Positions 32,271 through 40,650 of a stretch of DNA of 43,440 nt are shown here, piece by piece. The notes below the pieces were generated by a model. That model was not told where the DNA came from. It saw only the letters and a list, made by a program, of their open reading frames with translations, and did not search any database. Where the stretch lies: the NCBI GenBank assembly GCA_017744795.1, contig JAGIAQ010000022.1:1-43440 (forward strand). Reading direction: 5' to 3'. Both the position numbers and the translations under genes were made by a program. Position 1 is the first letter of the stretch; each line of letters begins with the position of its first letter. The stretch comes from Niabella sp. (GTDB lineage: Bacteria > Bacteroidota > Bacteroidia > Chitinophagales > Chitinophagaceae).

Positions 32271-32843
32271 CTACTTTTTATTTCTGTGCTGTAACCGCGC
32301 GTGTAGCATTCGTTCGCGCAAACCACCCTCTTTAATAAAGGCCTTTTCTAATGATATTATTTGCTGCCCAAGCAAATAAATGTTAACCTTGGATAGGCTC
32401 CGCAATACATTACCGCTAATCTCCGGATCCTCATGCTCTATGGCTTTTTTAAAAGTATCATAGGTGGCGTTGGGCGTTTTGTTAAGCTCATTAAATCGCA
32501 GCGAAAGGCGATGATTACGATCCCATTTCGTTAGTTTGTTTGTGCGCAAAAAATCCTCGTAATCTATCAATAATTCTTCCAGGGACGCGCGGGCAACATT
32601 GGTTAGCTTTATTTCTGTTTCTTTTGTAGTAGCGGAGGCGATACTTGCTTCAGCAATATTTTGTTTTCCTGAGCGGGCCGCTTGTATCATTTGTTCTTTA
32701 GTACGGTCATATTTGCTAAAGTAACGATTACAAAAGAATACCGTTCCATCGTAGATGATTTCAGCTTTCTGAAAAGTGATCAGGTTTCTATAGCCGCCGT
32801 GCGCGGGAATAAACCCTTCTAAGTGTTTTTCGTTAGCATCCAT
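32271..32843 (-). CDS. Four-helix-bundle (S23/IVS-like) suffix-domain protein
   Basis: 190 residues, helical throughout. The N-terminal GGYRNLITFQKAEIIYDGTVFFCNRYF and DRTKEQMIQAARSGKQNIAEASIAS match the four-helix-bundle family related to proteins encoded in 23S rRNA intervening sequences, in its 'suffix domain' form; LTNVARASLEELLIDYEDFLR is the third helix, and the protein ends EGGLRERMLHARLQ. Function unknown; these genes are typical accessory cargo in Bacteroidota. Its own codons are AT-rich relative to neighbours. Confidence 0.8.
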   Translation of the reverse strand: MDANEKHLEGFIPAHGGYRNLITFQKAEIIYDGTVFFCNRYFSKYDRTKEQMIQAARSGKQNIAEASIASATTKETEIKLTNVARASLEELLIDYEDFLRTNKLTKWDRNHRLSLRFNELNKTPNATYDTFKKAIEHEDPEISGNVLRSLSKVNIYLLGQQIISLEKAFIKEGGLRERMLHARLQHRNKK

Positions 32844-32952
32844 AAAAAATGGTTTGCTTAAAGTTACATTATTTTAGGAAATGAAAATTTGGGGTAAAAA
32901 CTAATTTGTAATAGCACGATGCGCTATGGTTGTTAGCTGGCTTTTGCGGTGC

Positions 32953-33020
32953 GGCATGTCGCACCAGTCCCCTGAGTCCCACAATCTAATGAGACAAGTG
33001 GGACTTGTGGGACGAGCAAC
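32953..33020. repeat. GTCGCACCAGTCCC-family repeat
   Basis: ATGTCGCACCAGTCCC is followed by GACAAGTGGGACTTGTGGGA, which is partly complementary to it. Related short copies are at 32225-32258 and 39209-39239. Confidence 0.55.
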
Positions 33021-33044
33021 TTACCCCAGCCGCCCCATATTCAG

Positions 33045-33103
33045 GTGCCCACGAGTGCGACGCAAGCAAAGCCGATAGTAGTACAAAAGCCGGCAACCCA
33101 ATA
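33045..33103. repeat. TTGCGTCGCAC-family repeat, copy 3 (reverse orientation)
   Basis: The reverse complement reads TATTGGGTTGCCGGC, GTACTACTATCGGCTTTGC, TTGCGTCGCACTCGTG, aligning with 35377-35452. Confidence 0.65.
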
Positions 33104-33136
33104 ATCGTATTTATTTGAATTGCGTAACTTCGCCTC

Positions 33137-34048
33137 ATGAACAAAACAGAAACAGTCACCGATTTTTATAAACGCATCAACCGCAATACTCCGCAACTTT
33201 CCCTGCATAATGTGGGTTTGGGCCTGGGGCATTTTAATATTTTTACGAGGGATCATTGTTCCCTGGTAACGAATTATACGCGGCGCGATTTTTATAAGGT
33301 ATCTTATATCATCGGCACCGGCAAACTGCATTATGCCAATGAATGGATCTATATCGACCGCCCGGCATTAATGTTTTCTAACCCCATGATTCCTTATTCC
33401 TGGGAGGCGGAATCTACCGTGCAAAAAGGATGGTTTTGCCTGTTTACGGAAGATTTTATTTTGCCCGATAAACGAACGTCCAGCCTGCAGGATACGCCGC
33501 TTTTTAAAACCGGTGCGCGCCCGGTTTATTTCTTAAATGAGGAGCAGCAACAGGAAATTAGCGCCATCTTTCGCAAGATGGAGCAGGAAATGCAGTCGGA
33601 CTATGTGCATAAATTCAGCATGCTGCGCAATTACCTGCACCTCGTCATTCACGAGGCGATGAAATGGTGCGCGGCCGATAAATTTGAACAGCAGGCGAAT
33701 GCCGGCGCGCGCATTACCAACCTGTTCCTGGAGCTGCTGGAACGGCAGTTTCCTATTGATGAACCGGATCGCACCGTGCAGTTACGGGCACCACAGGATT
33801 ATGCGCATCAGTTGTCGGTGCACGTGAACCACCTGAACCGCTCGGTAAAAGAAGCTACGGGTAAAACGACTTCAACGCTTATTTCTGATCGTATTTTAAA
33901 AGAAGCACAGGCGCTGCTGGTGCATTCAGATTGGAATGTTTCGGAAATAGCCTACAGCCTTGGGTTTGAGTACCCGGCCCATTTTACTAATTTTTATAAG
34001 AAAAAAACCGGACAAAGCCCCGCTGCACTTCGAAAATCAATTGTTTGA
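33137..34048 (+). CDS. AraC family transcriptional regulator
   Basis: 303 residues. An N-terminal cupin-like sensor region (LGHFNIFTRDHCSLV, FSNPMIPYSWEAE) is followed by a C-terminal AraC DNA-binding domain: YAHQLSVHVNHLNRSVKEATGKTTSTLISDRIL and SDWNVSEIAYSLGFEYPAHFTNFYKKKTGQSP. It lies directly before a Bcr/CflA-type exporter on the same strand and probably controls it. Confidence 0.92.
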   Translation: MNKTETVTDFYKRINRNTPQLSLHNVGLGLGHFNIFTRDHCSLVTNYTRRDFYKVSYIIGTGKLHYANEWIYIDRPALMFSNPMIPYSWEAESTVQKGWFCLFTEDFILPDKRTSSLQDTPLFKTGARPVYFLNEEQQQEISAIFRKMEQEMQSDYVHKFSMLRNYLHLVIHEAMKWCAADKFEQQANAGARITNLFLELLERQFPIDEPDRTVQLRAPQDYAHQLSVHVNHLNRSVKEATGKTTSTLISDRILKEAQALLVHSDWNVSEIAYSLGFEYPAHFTNFYKKKTGQSPAALRKSIV

Positions 34049-34100
34049 TTTTTGTAAGTATTGGTTTGGCCGGGGTAACTCTAAAACGGAAACATTGGTC

Positions 34101-34108
34101 TATTTTTG
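34101..34108 (+). promoter_or_regulatory. -7 box TATTTTTG upstream of the efflux gene
   Basis: Perfect TAnnTTTG ending 8 nt before ATG 34117; gives the exporter its own promoter, separate from the regulator gene. Confidence 0.45.
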
Positions 34109-34116
34109 CTGTGCAA

Positions 34117-35361
34117 ATGAAGGAACAAATGCAAGCAGACACCATTACAGGAATACAAATGACAGGAGTAAAGCGGTTAGCAACAGGAAATAAAAAAGCG
34201 GCTACCATCATCGCCTTTTTGCTGATCCCCTTATCGGGGTTGATCACGGATATTTATATCCCTTCCATGCCGCACATGGCGCAGGACCTGCATCAGTCGC
34301 AGGCCAGCATCCAGTTGACTTTATCGCTTTTTTTAATCAGCTATGGGCTTTCACAATTTATTACGGGCAGTCTTATTGATAGCTTCGGACGGTTTCGGCT
34401 CACGCTTTTTTCACTGGCTGTATTTATTATAAGTAACCTTGTTATTGTTTCCACGCATCAGATCGAATGGATCTATGCAATGCGGGTGGTACAGGGGATC
34501 ACCGCCGGTTTTATTATAGTCGCCAAGCGCGCTTTTTTTGTAGACGTGTATAAGGGGGCCGAGCGCAAACACTATCTCAGCCTGATGTCGATTGTATGGT
34601 CGGCGGCGCCGGTGATGGCGCCTTTTATTGGCGGCTATCTGCAACAGTTTTTTAACTGGCAGGCAAATTTTTATATGCTGGCGGTGTATGCCGCGGCTAT
34701 GCTGGTGCTCGAATGGGTGTTTGCCGGCGAAACGGTGCCGGAATACCGCCCCTTCCGGTTGTCTGCAATGTTGCGGGATTATAAGATTATGCTTAAGGAT
34801 CGCATGTTTGTTTGCGGTTTGTTGATTTCCGGACTTTGCTATGGCACCACGATGGTCTTTGGCCTTTCCGGCGCTTTTATTATCGAACATGAAATGCAGT
34901 ATTCTTCAGTAGTGGCGGGCTATAGCGCTTTGTTTATGGGCCTTGCCTGGATGGCCGGGGGCTTTATCGGCAAAGCCAGTCTGCATAAGGCTTTCCTCCC
35001 AAAGATCCGGCTGAGCAACGCCATTCAGATCGCCATTACCATTGCCATGGTCGCATCCGCTTTTCTGTTGCACAATCTGTACTCGTTGTTATTTTTTGCT
35101 TTCTTTATCCACGTTTGCGTGGGGCTCATTTTCAATAATTATTTCGCGTATTGTTTGGGCGCCTTTCCTCAAATGGCCGGGCTCACCAGCGGACTTACAG
35201 GCGGCTCCACTTATATTATTACCGCGGTGGCAAGTTATACGGTGGTGGGCGTTCTGCATCCCCGCTCGCAGGAGGGTATCGGCTATGCGTACCTGGTGAT
35301 GGGCATCCTGGCGTTTTTTATTTTACAATTTTTACTAAAGCGGCATTTGGAGCGGCAATAG
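34117..35361 (+). CDS. MFS multidrug efflux transporter, Bcr/CflA family
   Basis: About 414 residues from ATG 34117; later ATGs at 34129 and 34159 are possible. Twelve hydrophobic segments. TDIYIPSMPHMAQDL after the first helix and GSLIDSFGRFRLTL (motif A), RVVQGITAGFIIVAKRAFFVDVY are typical of the 12-TMS DHA1 Bcr/CflA drug exporters. SAAPVMAPFIGGYL is motif C of antiporters. It probably expels a toxic compound with proton exchange. The frame opens at 34045 but homology and the promoter place the start later. Confidence 0.88.
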   Translation: MKEQMQADTITGIQMTGVKRLATGNKKAATIIAFLLIPLSGLITDIYIPSMPHMAQDLHQSQASIQLTLSLFLISYGLSQFITGSLIDSFGRFRLTLFSLAVFIISNLVIVSTHQIEWIYAMRVVQGITAGFIIVAKRAFFVDVYKGAERKHYLSLMSIVWSAAPVMAPFIGGYLQQFFNWQANFYMLAVYAAAMLVLEWVFAGETVPEYRPFRLSAMLRDYKIMLKDRMFVCGLLISGLCYGTTMVFGLSGAFIIEHEMQYSSVVAGYSALFMGLAWMAGGFIGKASLHKAFLPKIRLSNAIQIAITIAMVASAFLLHNLYSLLFFAFFIHVCVGLIFNNYFAYCLGAFPQMAGLTSGLTGGSTYIITAVASYTVVGVLHPRSQEGIGYAYLVMGILAFFILQFLLKRHLERQ

Positions 35362-35376
35362 TTTTTTGATTTTTTT

Positions 35377-35452
35377 TATTGGGTCGGCTGCAGTACTACT
35401 ATCAGCAATCTTGCGTCGCACTCTTGTGCTGTGGTGCAAGAGGGCGGCAGCA
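35377..35452. repeat. TTGCGTCGCAC-family repeat, copy 4 (most complete)
   Basis: Reads ATTGGGTCGGCTGCAGTACT, ACTATCAGCAATC, TTGCGTCGCACTCTTGTGC, then GGTGCAAGAGGGCGGCAGC. Contains the hairpin CTCTTG/CAAGAG. Confidence 0.7.
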
Positions 35453-35454
35453 AA

Positions 35455-35525
35455 TAGTCAATAGTGAATAGGTCGTTGTTCATGACTGTAATTCATGGAC
35501 TATCGACCATGGACTATGGACAACA
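35455..35525. repeat. CATGGACTATCGACCATGG-family repeat
   Basis: Low-complexity iterations of 'catgga ctat cgac'. A related copy, CCATGGTCGATGG, lies at 27121-27146. Confidence 0.55.
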
Positions 35526-35559
35526 CATGCAACATCTTTAAACTGAAAAAATAAATCTT

Positions 35560-36561
35560 ATGCAATACAGAACACTTGGAAAAACAGGAGAACAATTATC
35601 CGCCATCGGTCTGGGCTGCATGGGCATGAGCTTTGCCTATGGCCCTACAGATGATGCGGAAAGCATTGCCACTTTACACAAAGCCTTAGACCTGGGCATT
35701 AACTTTTGGGACACAGCAGATATGTATGCTAACGGCGCCAACGAAGAGCTGATTTCAAAAGTGCTGGTGCCCAACCGGGATAAGGTTTTTATCGCCACCA
35801 AATTTGGCTTCCGGTTCAGGGACGGGATTGCGGGCTCTAGCACCAGCCCCGGGACTTATTTTGATGGCCGGCCGGAATGGCTGAAACAGGCCGTGGACAG
35901 GAGTTTGCAGCGTCTTAAAATTGATACAATTGATCTGTACTATGCGCACCGCATCGATCCCAATGTGCAGGTGGAGGAAATGGTGGGCGCCATGGCCGAT
36001 CTCGTGAAGCAGGGGAAAGTGCGCTACCTGGGCCTGAGCGAGGCCTCTGCTGCCTCTATTCGTAAAGCTCATGCGGTACACCCCATTGCTGCCCTGCAAA
36101 GTGAATATTCTTTATTGAGCCGGGATATAGAAGGTGAAATACTGGATACAGTGCGGGAGCTGGGTATTGCATTAGTGCCTTACTCTCCGTTAGCGCGCGG
36201 ACTGGTTACGAACACACTTAATACACAAGCACTAGCGGCGGATGATTTCAGGCGCACCTTACCACGCTACCAACAGGAGGCTGCTGAAAATAACAACCAA
36301 TTGGTAAACGGCTTTGCAGCCCTGGCAAAAGATAAACAATGTACGCCGGCACAGCTGGCATTGGCCTGGGTGCTGGCGCAAGGCAATGATATTATTCCCA
36401 TTCCTGGTACCAAAAAAAGAAAATACCTGGAAGAGAACGCCGCCGCAGTGGACCTGGCATTGACGCAAACCGATCTGGATGCTATCGAGGCACTGCTTAA
36501 AAAATATCCTAATACCGGCGCCCGTTATAGCGAGGGTTCTATGAAACTGGTGAATCGGTAA
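35560..36561 (+). CDS. Aldo/keto reductase
   Basis: 333 residues, AKR superfamily (AKR13-like). [24 protein letters not shown] is the usual start. Catalytic residues are visible: [16 protein letters not shown] (Asp, Tyr), FIATKFGFR (Lys), [10 protein letters not shown] (His). [18 protein letters not shown] binds the NADPH phosphate. It is not related closely to the reductase at 4133. Substrate unknown; such enzymes reduce diverse aldehydes and ketones. Confidence 0.93.
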   Translation: MQYRTLGKTGEQLSAIGLGCMGMSFAYGPTDDAESIATLHKALDLGINFWDTADMYANGANEELISKVLVPNRDKVFIATKFGFRFRDGIAGSSTSPGTYFDGRPEWLKQAVDRSLQRLKIDTIDLYYAHRIDPNVQVEEMVGAMADLVKQGKVRYLGLSEASAASIRKAHAVHPIAALQSEYSLLSRDIEGEILDTVRELGIALVPYSPLARGLVTNTLNTQALAADDFRRTLPRYQQEAAENNNQLVNGFAALAKDKQCTPAQLALAWVLAQGNDIIPIPGTKKRKYLEENAAAVDLALTQTDLDAIEALLKKYPNTGARYSEGSMKLVNR

Positions 36562-36624
36562 ATGATAGCGGGTGAAAAGTGAGAAAAGAAATAAAGTGTA
36601 TTTTTGTAACAAATTTATTACGAG

Positions 36625-37044
36625 ATGGGAATGGTATATGCTAACATTGAATTGATAAATGAAGACGACCGTGGTTTGGCGAGGCGCAATATAATCGGGC
36701 AGGAAGAAATAAAAAGTTTGCGCTTGTCCATGTTGGTGGATTCCGGGGCCTATATGATGGCTATTAATGAAACCATACAGTCTCAACTGGAATTGCCTTT
36801 AGTAGATAAGCGCAAAGTGCAAACGGCCGACAGCCGGGTTGTAGAATATGATGTAGTCGGCCCCATATTTGTAAAATTTGCCAACAGAACCGCTACCTGC
36901 AACGCCTTTGTATTGCCGGGAGACAGCGAGCCTTTATTGGGCGCTATACCAATGGAGGAAATGGATGTTTTAATTCACCCACAGCGACAGGAATTAATAG
37001 TAAATCCTGAACATCCCAATTATGCTGTATTAAAAATGAAATAG
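36625..37044 (+). CDS. Clan AA (retropepsin-like) aspartic protease
   Basis: 139 residues with one catalytic motif: LRLSMLVDSGAYMMAIN (DSGA), then DVVGPIFVKFANRTATCNAFVLPG and LLGAIPMEEMDVLI, the ILG-like second motif of retropepsins. One DSG/DTG per chain means it must dimerise. No signal peptide, so cytosolic. A -7 TATTTTTG at 36599-36606 precedes it. Such small proteins are widespread and uncharacterised. Confidence 0.85.
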   Translation: MGMVYANIELINEDDRGLARRNIIGQEEIKSLRLSMLVDSGAYMMAINETIQSQLELPLVDKRKVQTADSRVVEYDVVGPIFVKFANRTATCNAFVLPGDSEPLLGAIPMEEMDVLIHPQRQELIVNPEHPNYAVLKMK

Positions 37045-37127
37045 CCCCCGCCGCTTATCCCTTTTTGTGCTCAAAACGCGCAAAACAGGAGTTATTTTGC
37101 TATTTTCACAGGCTTAAAATTTGTAAT

Positions 37128-39077
37128 ATGAAGAAGATCAGCCTGTTGGCAATTGCGGCTATCGTGTCGTTCAGTGCTTTTGCTCAATCCAAATACAGTA
37201 ACACCGAGGCTTTCGCACCTTTTTTTTATCCTTCGGCTGGAAATGAGTACCGGAGTGCTTCCGGCGAACCGGGACCTAAATACTGGCAAAATCGGGCGGA
37301 CTATAACATCACCAGCAAACTGGATACCACAAACCATACCGTTACAGCAAAGGTGGAAATTATGTACACCAATAATAGCCCGGATAACCTGAAGTTTTTA
37401 TGGCTGCAAACGGATCAGAACATCTATCGTAAAGATTCTCGCGCCACGGCCACTACAACCGCTGCCGGTGGTCGCTGGGCTAATGCAACGTTTACTGATG
37501 GTGACGTAATTACGGCTATGTCGGTAGAAGAGAACGGGAAGAAATATACTCCACAGTATAATACAGCCGACACCCGCACTCAGGTTTGGCTGGCCAATGC
37601 CTTAAAGTCAAACGGAGGGAAATTAAAATTAACCATTGAATATTCCTTTAAAGTTCCTGAATATGGGAGCGACCGTATGGGGCGGTTGAATACAAAGAAT
37701 GGATGGATCTATGAGATCGCACAATGGTTTCCCCGCATGGCGGTGTATGATGATGTGCAGGGCTGGAACCTGTTGCCCTATTTAGGTCAGGGTGAATTTT
37801 ATCTCGAATATGGCGACATTAATTTTAATGTAACCGCACCTGCAAATATGATCATTGTCGGGTCTGGCGAATTATTGAACCCTGCAGAATGTTTTACTGC
37901 CGAAGAAGCAAAACGATACGCAGAAGCGAAGAACAGTGATAAAACGGTGATGATTCGCAGTGCGGAGGAAATTAATAAGGGCGGCATCAGCGCAAAAAAA
38001 GGCACTACCACCTGGCGGTTTAAAATATTGAATGCGCGGGATGTGGCCTGGGGCGCTTCAAACGCATTTGTATTGGACGGCGCCAAAATTAATTTACCCA
38101 GCGGAAAAAAATCATTGGCCTTAAGTGCCTACCCTGTTGAAAGTATGAGCGCCAACGGCTGGCAGCGCAGCACCGAAATGGTGAAAGGGGCGATCGAATT
38201 TTATTCAAAAGCATTGTTTGAATTTCCTTATCCGGCCGCTACAAACGTTGCGGGTATTGTTGGCGGAATGGAATACCCCGGCATTGTCTTTTGCAGCTAC
38301 AAATCAACCGGGACGGATCTTTGGGGTGTAACCGATCATGAGTTCGGACATACCTGGTTCCCGATGATCGTGGGCAGCAATGAACGTAAATATGCCTGGA
38401 TGGATGAAGGCTTTAATACCTATATTAATGATCTGTCCACGGCCAATTTCCATAACGGCGAATTTAAAGAGCAGAGCTTTTTTGGTGATCCCACCGGTGA
38501 GCAAATGGTGCACACGGTCTTTAATGATAAAATGGATGTACTGTTAACAGAGCCAGATGTGATCCAGCAACCCAATCTTGGGGTGGCGGCTTATTTAAAG
38601 CCTTCCTTAATGTTGCACGCTTTGCGTAACACCGTTTTGGGTGAAAAGCGCTTTGATGCTGCGTTTCGTGAATATATCAACCGCTGGGCGTTTAAACATC
38701 CTACTCCCTGGGATTTCTTCCGCACGATGGAAAATGTAGGCGGCGAAGATTTGTCCTGGTTCTGGCGTGGCTGGGTGTTTAATAACTGGAAGATTGATCA
38801 GGCAGTACAAAGTGTAAAATACAAAAACGGCGTGCCCGCAAACGGCGCTACCATCACTATTGAGAATCTGCAACAGATGCCGATGCCCGTTACTGTTTTG
38901 GTAAAGGAAAGCAATGGCAATAAGCAAACTGTAACGCTCCCGGTTGAAATATGGCAGCGGGGCAGCACCTATCACTTTGATGTATCCACTACCAACCCGA
39001 TCAGCGAAGTAACCATTGACCCCGATAAAAAAATGTACGATTGGGATCGCTCTAATAATACCTGGACAGGAAAATAA
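37128..39077 (+). CDS. Secreted M1-family metallopeptidase (aminopeptidase)
   Basis: 649 residues from MKKISLLAIAAIVSFSAFAQS, a clear signal peptide (about 1-20); the frame opens 63 nt earlier without need. The catalytic centre is VTDHEFGHTWFP (HExxH, His404/Glu405/His408) with the third zinc ligand Glu about 20 residues on in MDEGFNTY. VGGMEYPGIVF replaces the GxMEN exopeptidase motif, with Tyr for Asn, as in many Bacteroidota M1 proteins. Likely degrades peptides in the periplasm or at the surface. An intrinsic terminator follows. Confidence 0.92.
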   Translation: MKKISLLAIAAIVSFSAFAQSKYSNTEAFAPFFYPSAGNEYRSASGEPGPKYWQNRADYNITSKLDTTNHTVTAKVEIMYTNNSPDNLKFLWLQTDQNIYRKDSRATATTTAAGGRWANATFTDGDVITAMSVEENGKKYTPQYNTADTRTQVWLANALKSNGGKLKLTIEYSFKVPEYGSDRMGRLNTKNGWIYEIAQWFPRMAVYDDVQGWNLLPYLGQGEFYLEYGDINFNVTAPANMIIVGSGELLNPAECFTAEEAKRYAEAKNSDKTVMIRSAEEINKGGISAKKGTTTWRFKILNARDVAWGASNAFVLDGAKINLPSGKKSLALSAYPVESMSANGWQRSTEMVKGAIEFYSKALFEFPYPAATNVAGIVGGMEYPGIVFCSYKSTGTDLWGVTDHEFGHTWFPMIVGSNERKYAWMDEGFNTYINDLSTANFHNGEFKEQSFFGDPTGEQMVHTVFNDKMDVLLTEPDVIQQPNLGVAAYLKPSLMLHALRNTVLGEKRFDAAFREYINRWAFKHPTPWDFFRTMENVGGEDLSWFWRGWVFNNWKIDQAVQSVKYKNGVPANGATITIENLQQMPMPVTVLVKESNGNKQTVTLPVEIWQRGSTYHFDVSTTNPISEVTIDPDKKMYDWDRSNNTWTGK

Positions 39078-39099
39078 AGATACCCTAACAAATTAAAAA

Positions 39100-39126
39100 G
39101 GCCAGTAATGATTGCTGGTCTTTTTT
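39100..39126 (+). terminator. Intrinsic terminator after the M1 peptidase gene
   Basis: GGCCAGTA (39100-39107) pairs with TGCTGGTC (39113-39120), with two wobble pairs, followed by six T residues. Confidence 0.75.
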
Positions 39127-39129
39127 GTT

Positions 39130-39202
39130 GCCCCAACGACAGTGCAAGGGGCAGCGGTCTTGCGTCGCACACGTCAGCACCTCAATAAAGGGCAGCTGCT
39201 TT
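39130..39202. repeat. TTGCGTCGCAC-family repeat, copy 5
   Basis: GGCAGCGGTCTTGCGTCGCA is followed by CACGTCAGCACCTC and GGGCAGCTGC. A GTCGCCCAAGTCCC-type fragment (39209-39239) directly follows. Confidence 0.6.
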
Positions 39203-39262
39203 AAATCCCCATGTCGCCCAAGTCCCATTTGTCCCACCAATAATGAAAGAATGCTTCTTGCT

Positions 39263-39820
39263 TTAATCAATCCTAATATCATACTTATCCAGCAACCCAC
39301 TTACCGCCGGAAAAGAAAAAGCCGCTTTTTTGATCTTGTTTAGTTCCGGGTCAATTGAATAATTAAAAGCCGTACGTAGGTCGGCTTTCTCCAGGTTGGT
39401 ATTTTCAAATTTGGCGTGCAGGAAATCGCAACCGTTAAAAACAATGCCACTGCAATTTGCATCGGTAAAATCCGCTTCATGAAAAATACAATTAGTAAAG
39501 CTGGCATTTTTTAGGGTTACACCGTAAAAAGAACAAAGCGTCAATGCGCAACCCTGGAATTTAGGTGTGAATAAAAAAGTATTGGCATCATCAAAGTGCA
39601 GCCCCAGCATTTTGCAATTGCTGAAAATAGTTTCCTGAAAACTGGTCTTTATAATAACAGCCCCGCTTAAATTACAATTCTCAAACCGGCAGTCAATAAA
39701 ATTGGTATTGGAGAGGTTGGCTTTCGAAAGCTCACAATTCTTAAAACTGCAGCCTTCATAATCACCGGTTTTAATAAAATCCTGTTGCTCAAAAATTTCA
39801 TCTTCGAAGTAAGTGCTCAT
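39263..39820 (-). CDS. Pentapeptide-repeat protein
   Basis: 185 residues, nearly all built of A(D/N)LxX pentapeptides: CSFKNCELSKANLSNTNFIDC, CNLSGAVIIKTSF, ASFTNCIFHEADFTDANCSG, ANF/NLEKADLRTAF. This gives a right-handed quadrilateral beta-helix mimicking DNA shape. It ends SGLLDKYDIRID, a short helix similar in position to that of McbG/Qnr proteins. Cytosolic. A gyrase-protecting role is possible but not shown by the sequence. Confidence 0.88.
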   Translation of the reverse strand: MSTYFEDEIFEQQDFIKTGDYEGCSFKNCELSKANLSNTNFIDCRFENCNLSGAVIIKTSFQETIFSNCKMLGLHFDDANTFLFTPKFQGCALTLCSFYGVTLKNASFTNCIFHEADFTDANCSGIVFNGCDFLHAKFENTNLEKADLRTAFNYSIDPELNKIKKAAFSFPAVSGLLDKYDIRID

Positions 39821-39847
39821 TTTTTTGGCAAAGGTAGTTTTTTGAAC

Positions 39848-39915
39848 GTCATCCGATAACTATCGGATCCGACACCTGCGAAGCTGGCGAGGAATCTCGT
39901 TCTTAAGACAATGAC
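39848..39915. repeat. REP-like element, GTCATTCCGA family (short)
   Basis: Contains the palindrome TCCGATAACTATCGGA (39852-39867) and GAGGAATCTCGTTC, ending AATGAC. Confidence 0.55.
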
Positions 39916-39984
39916 CTGCACATTATTTTTAAAACTTTTATGGAAAAATATGATAGCCGTATCTAATAGGTAAACATACCAGCT

Positions 39985-40560
39985 ATGAACAGCGTAGAAA
40001 CGGTTGCACAGCCAATAAGCAGCAAACGCAGTATTAGAAAGACTTTTAGCGGTCCGAACCTGAGAATAGATATGACGCCAATGGTAGATTTAGGTTTCCT
40101 GCTGATCACATTCTTTATTTATACATCAACCATGAGCGAGCCGGCTACAACAGATCTGTTTATGCCAAAAGACGGACCACCTATCAATACTGCTGCTTCC
40201 GGTGCTTTTACCATTCTTGTTGGAGATAATGGGGCCGTTGCTTACTATGAAGAAATCTTGAAGCCGGATGCATCTAACCTGCATCGCGGCTCACTTACGG
40301 AGTTGCGCGGTGCGCTGATCCGAAAGAAAAAAGAAGTCATGGCAGCCTATGTTAGGGATGCAGCCTGCGAAGCAAAAGCGGTGGCAGAAAAGCGATCGCC
40401 GGAAGATTGCAGACAAAGTAAATTAATGATCCTGATCAAACCCGGTAAAAACGCCAACTATAAAACAATTGTAAATGTGCTGGATGAAATGACGATTAAC
40501 CGGATCGCACGATATGCTTTGGTAGCGCCTGCTGCGGATGAAACAAAACTAATTCCCTAA
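39985..40560 (+). CDS. exbD: ExbD/TolR-family biopolymer transport protein
   Basis: 191 residues. A short cytoplasmic N-terminus is followed by one transmembrane helix in RIDMTPMVDLGFLLITFFIYTST, with the essential Asp that uses the proton gradient. A periplasmic domain follows; it is longer than in E. coli ExbD and has a Cys-containing insertion (DAACEAKAVAEKRSPEDCRQ) that may form a disulfide. It pairs with tonB 90 bp downstream. No ExbB gene is next to it. Confidence 0.9.
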   Translation: MNSVETVAQPISSKRSIRKTFSGPNLRIDMTPMVDLGFLLITFFIYTSTMSEPATTDLFMPKDGPPINTAASGAFTILVGDNGAVAYYEEILKPDASNLHRGSLTELRGALIRKKKEVMAAYVRDAACEAKAVAEKRSPEDCRQSKLMILIKPGKNANYKTIVNVLDEMTINRIARYALVAPAADETKLIP

Positions 40561-40650
40561 ATAAATTTTCGCACTTGTTTCCTGGATTCTGAAAACCGTT
40601 TTTCAGAAAACGGATCCTCCATGCCTTTTAATAATTAAAAAATATCAATT

